Assembly: GCF_042646085.1 (NCBI RefSeq)
Contig: NZ_JBHRSZ010000001.1
Location: 1 to 64,000, forward strand
Direction of reading: 5' to 3'
Source of the DNA: Litoribrevibacter euphylliae
GTDB taxonomy: Bacteria; Pseudomonadota; Gammaproteobacteria; Pseudomonadales; Litoribrevibacteraceae
Length of the DNA: 64,000 nucleotides
Part shown: in pieces, positions 46,683 to 56,500 of the stretch
Layout: each line of letters begins with the position of its first letter
Position numbering within the stretch: position 1 is the first letter of the stretch
Notes under the pieces: generated by a model
Told to the model about the DNA's origin: nothing
The model's database searches: none
The model's input: only the letters and a program-made list of their open reading frames with translations
Translations under genes and position numbers: made by a program

Positions 46683-46703
46683 ATACTTAGGAATCCTAAG
46701 TAT
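46683..46703. promoter_or_regulatory. palindromic operator O2 of the XRE regulator
   Basis: ATACTTAGG (46683-46691), a 3-base spacer and CCTAAGTAT (46695-46703) form a perfect 9-base inverted repeat. Together with O1 it lies between the divergent XRE and 173-residue genes. The 34-base offset puts both sites on nearly one face of the helix, as for cooperative repressors. Confidence 0.85.
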
Positions 46704-46742
46704 TGTTTGTACTGGTATATGCGTTTAGCCATGTAAACCACG

Positions 46743-47264
46743 ATGAGTAAGATCAAACTTAAACCTGAAATCCTCTCACTTCTAAGCTCAGGTAATTTTG
46801 AGTGTTTCACTGCGCCAGAGTTAACGGATGCTTATTTGACGTTACCTCAAATAGAAGGGATTAGCCGTAGCGCAGCCGTACAGTTCATTCATAGGACAAT
46901 CAAACGTCTATGTGAATGCGGTTTTTTAATACCTACAGGTAAAACAGTTAGAAGGTCTACCGAATATCAATTAGTGGCAGAGCTAAATGTCAGAACAGTT
47001 AAGGTTGGAACGCCTCATGCCCGAAATTCATTACAAGCCAAGCGCGAAGCAGATACTTTTAAAGATCACCTGAGAAATAGAATCAACAATTACAAGTTCG
47101 AACTGCTAACCGATCTGGGAGAAGTAGAGGAATATGAAGCCTTATGTCATGAAAATCCGGATAAAGCAGATCAAATTCAAGAGCTTTATAACCAGGCAAG
47201 GGACCGCTATTCAAAAAATCTTGGTCGCATTCGAGCACTGGAAGCTCTTGTCGCCTGCCAGTAA
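46743..47264 (+). CDS. small winged-helix-like protein of unknown function
   Basis: A 173-residue protein not assigned to a family. The N-terminal 75 residues (FTAPELTDAYLTLPQIEGISRSAAVQFIHRTIKRLCECGFL) read like a winged-helix domain. The C-terminal 80 residues are helical and charged with coiled-coil character (DHLRNRINNYKFELLTDLGE). It is the first gene downstream of the paired operators, 9 bases before the helicase start, so the two are probably cotranscribed under the XRE regulator. It may be a DNA-binding partner of the helicase. Confidence 0.65.
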   Translation: MSKIKLKPEILSLLSSGNFECFTAPELTDAYLTLPQIEGISRSAAVQFIHRTIKRLCECGFLIPTGKTVRRSTEYQLVAELNVRTVKVGTPHARNSLQAKREADTFKDHLRNRINNYKFELLTDLGEVEEYEALCHENPDKADQIQELYNQARDRYSKNLGRIRALEALVACQ

Positions 47265-47273
47265 ATAGAATTT

Positions 47274-48665
47274 ATGCAATTAAGACAGTGGCAACACGAG
47301 TGCCTTTTTCGCGTTCTTCAGCAGTATAACTCTGGTTAATCTCATTTTTTATGCCTTGCAACACCAGGCGCTGGTAAGACTTTTATGGCTTCGATGCTTG
47401 CTAAACAGTTACTCGAAGCAAATGAGATTGATTTTATATTTTGTTTTTCCCCCTCACTAATCGTTTCCACAGATTTTCAGACTGAAATAGAAAATCAAAC
47501 CGGCAGAAGGCTGGATGGAAAACTTGGAGCGCATGGTTGCTCCATTACATATCAAGGAATGCTCTCTTTAGGGCAAGAGTTTTGGCAACTCTTCGATCAA
47601 TACCGAGTATTTGTGATCTTTGATGAAATTCATCACTGTGCGGGTAGTGATTTCCATAATACAAACGCTTGGGGTCAGATTATTCTCTCTAAGATTCAAG
47701 ATAGAGCAGCCTACACTTTGGCTCTGTCTGGAACGCCTTGGCGATCTGACAATATTCCAATCGCTTTGTCACGCTACAGATTGGAAGACAACAGTATACA
47801 TTGCGATTACGAATATGGATTATCCAAGGCGATTGCTGATGGCGTATGCAGAAAACCAAGATTGATCTTAATTGATAACGATCAGATTCAGCTTCATTCG
47901 AAAGATGAAACACGCGAGTATCGATCATTCTCAGAATTGTTGGAGCAAACAGAGTGCTCTTATCAGCAAATCATTGAGAATAATGAATTGATTATCTATA
48001 CGTTAAAGCAAGCCTCTGCAAAGCTTGATAGGGTTCGACAAAGTGTTGCTAATGCAGGGGGGCTGATTGTTGCTGCCTCTGTGTCACATGCACAAAAAAT
48101 CAAAAGCATTCTGCAGTATGAACTAGGTGAGGACGCCTCAATAGCAACCTATCAGGAAGACGACGCGCTAACCGTTATTCGAGATTTTAAATATAGCAAG
48201 GATAAATGGATCATATCTGTAGGTATGATCAGTGAAGGCACTAACATTCCGCGTTTAAGGGTTTGTTGTCATCTATCTCGCGTCAAGACAGAGTTATATT
48301 TCAGACAAATTCTTGGTCGTATACTCCGAGCAACAGACCAAGAAGAAGAAGGCTTTCTTTATATGCCAGCAGAACCATCACTTATTAAGTACGCGTATCA
48401 ATTAGCTGAAGACATTCCATCTTCAAATGTAGTTAACACTCAAAAGATGAAAATTCACGGTGGGAAATCCACCAAGAATAGATTGACGAAAACAGACCGC
48501 TTACCGATTGATATTGTTTTGAAAGGCACTCAAAAACAAGATGTTAAACCACAACAGGAATTACCTATAAATCCTTTCAGTAAGAGTTCACTTGCTGACA
48601 CTTATGATAGAACCATTGGAGTTTTTGGAAGGTTTAAAGAGGAACTGGTGACAATGGGTTCTTAA
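47274..48665 (+). pseudogene. DEAH-box superfamily 2 helicase interrupted by an in-frame TAA
   Basis: From the ATG at 47274 the frame reads MQLRQWQHECL...YNSG, then TAA at 47337-47339, then continues in the same frame SHFLCLATPGAGKTFMAS, where ATPGAGKT is Walker A. No ATG, GTG or TTG lies between the stop and Walker A, so re-initiation at 47385 (M of FMAS) would give a 426-residue protein without the ATP-binding loop. The rest is intact: a DEIH motif II (VIFDEIHHCAG), SGTPWRSDN (motif III region), SVGMISEGTNIP and FRQILGRILR (motifs V and VI). It is either a recent pseudogene, a sequencing error, or needs readthrough. SF2 helicases of this kind occur in phage-defence and restriction loci. Confidence 0.8.
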
Positions 48666-49011
48666 TCATTAATTAACAGGTGAACTTTGAAGCAATTCTA
48701 AAGGGATACTATCAGCTGTTGAAGGAAGCAAATCCAATACAGAGCCAAAGTTAAATGATGCGTTAGCTTCTTCTGATGTTAGTCTTAGTTTTATTATTAA
48801 TTGCATGTTTTATTTAAAGTCAAGAATTTTCTTTTGGTTTGGGTGGTGTTGTGGTCGATGTGGGTTTGAATTGCCTTTTTATGGTGGTTTTATTTGTTTC
48901 ATCTAATGGGAAACATTGTTCCGAATTGTGATTTGTGTCAAAGTGCGCCAAATAATCAATTGTAATTGATGTTTTTGTTCATAAAATGCCCACCCAGAAA
49001 ACTTAAAAGGA
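48666..49011. other. 346-base intergenic region
   Basis: AT-rich, with no convincing gene. A 45-codon minus-strand frame (48669-48806, opening MQLIIKLRLTSEE) exists but lacks a Shine-Dalgarno sequence. The right-hand part carries the palindrome and promoter-like elements upstream of the next gene. No second boundary repeat of the umuC island was recognised here. Confidence 0.5.
48955..48987 (+). promoter_or_regulatory. palindrome overlapping a possible promoter
   Basis: ATCAATT-GT-AATTGAT (48955-48970) is a perfect 7-base inverted repeat. It overlaps a possible -35 TTGTAA (48960-48965), followed after 16 bases by TAAAAT (48982-48987). This could drive the four-gene cluster starting at about 49012. 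Confidence 0.35.
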
Positions 49012-49740
49012 TTGTTTGTTTTGTTGCGGTGTTGTTTTTTCATGGCAGCTTTGCTGCTGCATTTGTCTGTTCGTGGGGATATGTGTGGTCCTGAGCAGAT
49101 GTATTGGAATGAGGTTTCCAAACCTGGAAAACGTTCTGAACTTCAGGATGCGTCTTGTTTCTTTTATCTCCATCAATATCCTGAGTTGCCTTTAATCAAT
49201 GTATCCAGTCTAAAAAAAGCAGGAAGCATGCATTTGTCTGAAGTTTTAAAGTCAAAGGTGCTTAAGGATAAAACGATAGGTTTTGCTTCTGCGGGTTACG
49301 ACTTAATTTCTGATATGCAGTTTTGTGGCAGATTAAAGAGGGTGGGATTTAAAAATCCGAAAATTCTCAAATTCGGTCGTGCATCCTTAGGTGAGATTGA
49401 AATCGACTCTTATGAAGCCGCTAAAATGGTGATTTCGGAGCGCTCTCTGACGGTTGGCTTTAAAGAGAGCTACCCTCATTCCAGTTTGAACAGTCATGCT
49501 TCGTTTGACTCTCTCTTAGTTAATGATATTTATCCATTACAAAGGAATAACCCTAATAAGACGGTTATTTTACTTTTACCTTCTGTTACTCATATCCCAG
49601 AAATCGTTGATTCAAATAAGGCACGAGATGGTGTCTTTTTCTCTGTTGTGTCCCCTTCGCAATTTGCAGCTCAGTACTCAGAGTTGTTGTTGACTGCAAA
49701 AAAACAGGGCTCTGTGCCTAATAGGTATCGTTGTGAATAA
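49012..49740 (+). CDS. exported rhodanese-like protein lacking the catalytic Cys
   Basis: Up to 242 residues with a hydrophobic N-terminus (FFMAALLLHLSVRGDMC) that could be a signal peptide. Residues about 60-130 (LPLINVSSLKKAG ... KDKTIGFASAGYDLISDM ... LKRVGFKNPKILKFG) follow the rhodanese-fold pattern, but the active-site loop reads ASAGYDL with no Cys, so sulfurtransferase activity is not expected. The start is uncertain: TTG at 49012 is too close to AAAAGGA, and TTG at 49021 or ATG at 49042 are alternatives. The end overlaps the next gene by 8 bases, showing coupling with the transglutaminase-like gene. First gene of the giant-protein cluster. Confidence 0.6.
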   Translation: MFVLLRCCFFMAALLLHLSVRGDMCGPEQMYWNEVSKPGKRSELQDASCFFYLHQYPELPLINVSSLKKAGSMHLSEVLKSKVLKDKTIGFASAGYDLISDMQFCGRLKRVGFKNPKILKFGRASLGEIEIDSYEAAKMVISERSLTVGFKESYPHSSLNSHASFDSLLVNDIYPLQRNNPNKTVILLLPSVTHIPEIVDSNKARDGVFFSVVSPSQFAAQYSELLLTAKKQGSVPNRYRCE

Positions 49741-50557
49741 GTTAACTATTTCTCTTGTTAGCCTTACACTTATATGTGTTGTCGGGGCTTTGTTTCTGAG
49801 TTCGAAGAAGTCAATTGTCGTCGAACCTGTTCAGCAAGTTTATAAGGTTAAAGTAAGCATTGAGAATACCTCTTCTGATGTCGTAACTAAGCCAAAGATT
49901 TATGTTTTTGCACCTCTCCAAAATACTCCTTTCCAGCGTTTAATCAGTTCACAAACGTCAGTAGCTCATACATTTGAAGAGCTAGACGGTCATTCTTATG
50001 TTGTTTTATCGCCTCAATATTTAGCGCCTTTTGCGAGGAAAGACGTTGTCATTACATATCGAATGGAATTTCCAAACACTGAATTTATTGCTGAGGGTTT
50101 TTGGGAAAAATACAGTTATTCGTTAGCTGAACCTATTTCATATGTTTCAGAAAACTTTTCGGAAATGCTCGACTGGATCAATAAAAGAGTTACGTATATG
50201 GGATATGTCCCTGAAGTTTTGGGCTCTGATTATGCCTTAAAGCATGGCAAAGGGGATTGCACTGAATTTGCGCTGACCTTCTCTCGCTTGGCTGCAAGCA
50301 ATGAGTATCAAACCGCTACTGTTGACGGGTTTGCCGTACTCAGTGGTTCAAATAAGTTATCACTTTCTGATTATCACAGTTGGTCTTTTGTAAATGATGG
50401 ACAGCTTCACCTGGTGGATGCACAGAACAACTTGGTAAACCCTGATCATTCGAAATACTTGGTGATGAGCCTTATTTCAGAGCCTAAAGGTGATGAATCT
50501 CAATTAAAGCGTCGCTTTTATGCAAATGATGCGCGTTTGAAACTCGCTATTTTGTAG
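49733..50557 (+). CDS. exported transglutaminase-like protein
   Basis: A 274-residue protein starting GTG, with an N-terminal membrane-spanning or signal segment (ISLVSLTLICVVGALFLSS). A beta-rich region precedes a transglutaminase-like core in which the catalytic triad is visible: Cys176 (GKGDCTEFA), His215 (DYHSWSF) and Asp229 (LVDAQN). Such enzymes cleave or crosslink peptide/isopeptide bonds in the periplasm. It is translationally coupled to the rhodanese-like gene and 29 bases before the 3962-residue gene, so processing or crosslinking of that giant protein is an attractive but untested idea. Confidence 0.85.
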   Translation: MNKLTISLVSLTLICVVGALFLSSKKSIVVEPVQQVYKVKVSIENTSSDVVTKPKIYVFAPLQNTPFQRLISSQTSVAHTFEELDGHSYVVLSPQYLAPFARKDVVITYRMEFPNTEFIAEGFWEKYSYSLAEPISYVSENFSEMLDWINKRVTYMGYVPEVLGSDYALKHGKGDCTEFALTFSRLAASNEYQTATVDGFAVLSGSNKLSLSDYHSWSFVNDGQLHLVDAQNNLVNPDHSKYLVMSLISEPKGDESQLKRRFYANDARLKLAIL

Positions 50558-50586
50558 AACAACAAAACGATTAAAAAATAATTAGG

Positions 50587-53500
50587 TTGGAACTTGGATT
50601 GAATATGAACGTAAGAACCTCTCAAGATGTACACACGTTATTTTCAGGTTGGGTACAGGGGCTTATTGCATTACTTACATTTTGCCTAAGTCTGAGTTCG
50701 GCTTGGGGTGAAACCATCACCATTTCTGAAAGTACAACTATTTTAGCTCAGGATGATTCGTATGATGGCTCTGATCTAATTATTGATGGTGCAACCTTAA
50801 CTATTCAAGGGGAACATAACTTTAATTCCCTTTCTCTGATTAATTCTTCAGTTATAAAACACCAACAAGGTGCAAGCGATAAGCTTGTACTAAATGTAGT
50901 TGCTGAATTTTCTATTAGTTCTAACTCGTCAATCAATCTAAATGGATTGGGCTTAGGTTATACAGAAGACGCAGGTTACCAAACCGGTGGCTCTCATGGT
51001 GGTCGTGGTGGTTTCTTTATTGATGATGTCAGTACGTCAGAAATAGGCAGTTTTGCACAACCAGCCAGTTTTGGTATGGGTGGTCGAGGTACGGAGGGGA
51101 CGAATAACACAAGTTATGGCGGTGGAGCCGTCAAAATTAAGGCCGGTACATTAACGCTTAATGGTCGGATTTTCGCAAACGGAAATTACACGGGATCATA
51201 CATTGGTGGAGGCAGCGGTGGCTCTGTATGGTTGGATGTTGGGACGTTATCAGGCTCTGGATTTGTTTACGCTCAAGGTTCAAGAGCCCAAGCCTATGGT
51301 TCTGGCGGTGGCGGTGGACGCATTGCTGTTTATTTTGATGCTAATGATGGATTTGATTTATCAAACCTGAGTACTCAAGGAGGCTCAGGTCAGCATGCCG
51401 GAAGCAAGCACGGTGGGGTTGGCTCCATATACGTAGTGGATCGTAGCCAAAACACCAAACAGTTGTTGTATCGAGGCGCTTCAAGTTCGACAACTTATCA
51501 GGCGACTACAATTGATGCGGCAGGAGATATTACAGAGTTAAAGATTCAATCAGCACATGTCGAGTTTCCTAAGGGACAGATACTGGGTGCGATAATAGTA
51601 AATACGGATCATTCGCGTATTGCTTTAACTCCTGAACTAGAGGTTCAAGGTGCCACATTAAATCTTCATAACCGATCTGTCCTAAGTTATACCGATCTGG
51701 ATACTGTTGAGTCCCCAAAGCATTGGAAATTTTTAAGCTTAACGGAGAATTCCTCTATTCAGAGTCCAAGGGCCAAAAATGCGTCCTCGCACACTTTATC
51801 TATCTCAGCTGACGATATTACCATCGATAGCACATCAAGCATTAATCTAAATGGGCTTGGTCTGGGCTATACAGAAGACGCAGGTTACCAAACCGGTGGT
51901 TCTCATGGTGGTCGAGGTGGTTTCTTTATTGATGATGTCAGTACGTCAGAAATAGGCAGTTTTGCTCAGCCAACCAGCTTTGGCCTTGGTGGGCGAGGCC
52001 GAGAAGGTGATTCTAAAACCAACTACGGTGGTGGTGCGGTTAAGATCGTTGCGGGGCGTTTAACGCTTGATGGTCAGATTTTAGCAAATGGTGTAAGTAC
52101 CAATACCTATATCGGTGGCGGTAGTGGTGGTTCGATCTGGTTGGATGTGGGAACTTTATCTGGTGTCGGTAGGGTTTATGCGCAAGGGGGGAGTGCTCGC
52201 TCTTATGGCAGTGGCGGCGGTGGCGGTCGAATTGCAGTATATTTCGATGAAAATGATGGCTTTGACCTTTCAAAACTATATGCTCTTGGTGGGAGTGGAG
52301 TCCATACAGGCAGTAAACACGGTGGGGTTGGCTCCATTTATTTAGCCGATCGTGGCAATAATACTAAGCAGTTACTGTATCGAGGGAGCTCCAGTTCGAC
52401 GAGCTATCAATCAACCAGCATTGATGCAGCGGGAGATATTACTGAGATAGCAATCCAAAGTGCGCATGTCGAGTTTCCTAAGGGACAGATACTGGGTGCG
52501 ATAATAGTAAATACGGATCATTCGCGTATTGCTTTAACTCCTGAACTAGAGGTTCAAGGTGCCACATTAAATCTTCATAACCGATCTGTCCTAAGTTATA
52601 CCGATCTGGATACTGTTGAGTCCCCAAAGCATTGGAAATTTTTAAGCTTAACGGAGAATTCCTCTATTCAGAGTCCAAGGGCCAAAAATGCGTCCTCGCA
52701 CACTTTATCTATTTCAGCCGATGATATCACCATAGATAGTTCGTCTCGTATTGATGTTTCTGGGTTAGGTTTGGGCTATGCCGAAGATGCAGGTTATCAA
52801 ACCGGTGGTTCCCATGGTGGCCGTGGCGGTTTCTTTAACAGCAATAATAGTGTTTCTGAAAGTGGGAACTTTGCTCAGCCAACCAGCTTTGGTCTTGGTG
52901 GGCGAGGCCGAGAAAGTGATTCTAAAACCAACTACGGTGGTGGTGCCGTTAAGATCGTTGCGGGGCGTTTAACGCTTGATGGTCAGATTTTAGCAAATGG
53001 TGTAAGTTCCAATACCTATATCGGTGGCGGTAGTGGTGGTTCGATCTGGTTGGATGTGGGAACTTTATCTGGTGTCGGTAGGGTTTATGCGCAAGGGGGG
53101 AGTGCTCGCTCTTATGGCAGTGGCGGTGGTGGCGGCCGAATCGCAGTATATTTCGATGAAAATAATGGCTTTGACCTTTCAAAACTATATGCTCTTGGCG
53201 GGAGTGGAGTCCATACAGGTAGCAAACACGGTGGGGTTGGCTCCATTTATTTAGCCGATCGTGGCAATAATACTAAGCAGTTACTGTATCGAGGGAGCTC
53301 CAGTTCGACGAGCTATCAATCAACCAGCATTGATGCGGAAGGTGATTTTTCTGAATTAATAATCAACACGGCCCTTACAGCATTTCCTTCGAATCAGAGA
53401 ATTAATTTAAAAGTAATACAGCTAATTGATTCTCACGTGACATTACCTTCTGAGGCTCAGGTTCAGTCTTCTGATTTGATTCTGGACTCAGGCTCTATCT

Positions 53501-56500
53501 TGAACGTAAGTAATTTAACTAATTCTCAACAGCAGCAGTATTGGAACAGTGTTGATCTTAAGGGGAATTCCAAGATAACTCACGGGGTTCCAGTTTCATC
53601 AAACACTAAAGGTATAGACTGGTCTATTGACTCTTTAATTGTGAGCACAGGTTCGTCTATTGATGCTTCAGCAGCAGGTTTACCTTTTGTGCAAGGTACC
53701 GGTAAGCAAGCTGGCGGAAGTTTTGGTGGCAAGGGTGGGCACTTCACTGTGGCAGAGCCAAGCTTACCTGCGTTTGGAGAGGAAGCTAGACCAGACTCTT
53801 TTGGTTTAGGAGGTCGAGACAGAGATAGTGACGGAAGTCTAGGTGGCGGTCAGCTTAAGTTGGTTGTGAATGATCTGACCTTAGACGGTTCACTAAAAGC
53901 GAATGGTCAATATCCATCTTCATCATACATCGGTGGTGGAAGTGGGGGTTCTGTTTGGGTAATTGCAAAGAATATTAACGGTTCTGGATTTATTCAGGCT
54001 CATGGTGGAAATGCTCGAGGATATGGCGGCGGCGGAAGCGGTGGTCGTGTGGCTCTATATTATCAAAACAATAGTGGCTTCAATTTAGATAAAATTACTA
54101 CAGCAGGTGGTACAGGAGTACACGGTGCAACTTCAGGCGAAGATGGTACTGTATTTATTAACCAAGCGCAGGAAGCCGTCAGAATTGTTGGTAGTAGACC
54201 ATACAACGGTGAACTCCTACTAGCCCCTATCACCTTTATTGATGTTGGTTTTCATGGTGCTATCGATAGTGCATCTTTCGGATTAGAAGATATTCGCCTG
54301 AATGCTTCTTCCGGCCCCATTATGTTCGATAGCATCGAGGATTTAGGAAATAACGAGTACCGCCTCCACCTGAAAGCGCCTTTAAGTAATGCTGATACGT
54401 ATCGTTTAGAGATCGGTCCGGATGTATTAACTACATCGGGTGTGCCTATGGATCAGGACGGAGATACTACGCCGGGTGAAGCTTCCGACGATGTTTATAG
54501 AGTTACCTTTGATCTTGAGAATGCAGACGAAGTTATCGACTCTGATATCACTATCGATACCTCAGACCCTTCTTACAAAGACAAAATATTACTAGTTCAG
54601 GATGCTGTTGTTACCGTAACCGGTGATTATCAGTTCAAAGAGATGCGCTTAACTGGGGATGCAGTGTTAACCAGTGCTCCAGCTATAGATGCTTCAACCC
54701 CTGTTAAAACGTTAACCTTTGATCGACTGACTGTTGACTCAAGTGCGATGGTAGATGTAACCGGTTTAGGTTTGCCACCTACTGATTCAGTTGTTGGATT
54801 GGCGGGTGGCTCATACGGTGGATTAGGAACGGTTGATGCCTCTGATTCAACGGCACAAACCAATCCAACCTTTGGTAGTGAACATAATCCGGCCGACTAT
54901 GGTATCGGTGGGCGTAGTAATTCAGTTGATAAGTATTCTGTTGGTGGCGGAGCCCTTAAACTGGTAGTAGAAAAGCTCCAGTTAGAAGGCGCTATTTTGG
55001 CCAATGGTGGCCAAGCGCAGAGTGACACTTCGGGGGCCAGTGGTGGTTCGTTATGGATTGAAGCAAATACTGTTTCTGGTTCTGGTGTTATCACTGCGAA
55101 TGGCAGTACAGGTAATAATCTAACTGCACACGGTGGTGGTGGCCGTGTTGCGCTTTATTATCAATCACTTGACCAGTTTGATCTTGCAAGCCAGATTCAG
55201 GCAAAAGGTGGAAACCAAACTGCAGAGACAGAAGGCACTGTTTATAGTTCAAGAATAGAGGTGCCGACAGCGGTTAAAGCATTAAATATTTCTGAGTATA
55301 CAAATCAAGAGCTTAACGAGTTAACCGTTGAATTTATCAATGCCATCAAGCCCGAATCCTTTGATTTAAGTGATGTCGCCTTAGTTGATGAAAACAGTTC
55401 TGAGATCCAGATAGTAGAAATTACTCAGGTTAATCCTGTGTTATTTAAACTTCACCTTCCTTACGTGTTGCCAGAGGGCGAGTACAGTCTTTCGATCGGG
55501 CCGGAAATCGAAGCCGTATCGGGTGATAGTATGGATCAAAATGGCAATGGGGTTTCTGGTGAAGCAGAGGATGTTTTCAAGTTTACTTTTAATGTAGATA
55601 GTACAGCGCCTCTTGCTACAAGCATTGATTCTCATACAGCCAATCAAACGATTTATATCGCTGATACTAAAGTTACGTTATCTGGAGTTCGCTCTGAAGA
55701 TTCATCGATTTGGATTAATGATCGAGAAGTAATTGCCCATGGCAGTGCAAGTTGGACGCTTTCTGATTTCGCACTTATTGAAGGTACAAACCAATTGGAA
55801 ATAGTGACACGAGATTTAGCGGGTAATGCATCCGAAGCAATCACTCTGACACTTGTTTCTGATGTGAAAGCGCCAAAGGTTTTGTCAGTCGTACCATCGA
55901 ACCATTCGAATACTCCAACCTCTCAGGTGACAATCAGTTTTGAAGAGCTTCATCTGGACGAAAGTGCTTTGGAGCTAGTACTCAAACGCTTCGGCATTGC
56001 GGTTAATGGTTCTACATCAATTGATAGCGCTAAAGCTGAAATTTATTTTGAGAGTGGTACTGAATTAACGGAGGGTGAATACCAACTAGAACTTAGCCTT
56101 GTGGACTTGGCTGGTAATACACTTTCTGCAGAGGCGTATACGTTTGTTCTCGACTTTACCAAACCGTCTTCGCTTACGGTAAATGCTCACCCAAGTAGTG
56201 TAAACACACCTTATTTTGCCTTCGAAGGCAATGGTCTGTCTGCTAATGAACCAAGTCTATGGATTAATGGCATTCAGGCTCTAAGCCAGGAACAAAACGC
56301 ATGGTCTCATCAGGTTTCTTTGGTACCGGGAGTAAACGTCTTTAAGTTTCAGTCACAGGACTTAGCGGGTAATTTAAGTGATGAAGTTATTGCCACTATC
56401 ACCTTTGATGATACGGCGCCGGGCGTACCTGTCTTAACCATTACTAATCAAGGAAATGGTTCTCAGGTTGGCTTAAGCTGGGAAGACTATGATGTCGTTG

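Noticed and set aside
48669..48806. 45-codon minus-strand frame opening MQLIIKLRLTSEE
   Set aside because: No Shine-Dalgarno sequence and no family similarity seen. Kept only as a note on the intergenic region.
50961..53336. CRISPR-like or satellite array
   Set aside because: The 909-base repeats are in frame within one long coding sequence and encode the same Gly-rich domain, so they are protein repeats.
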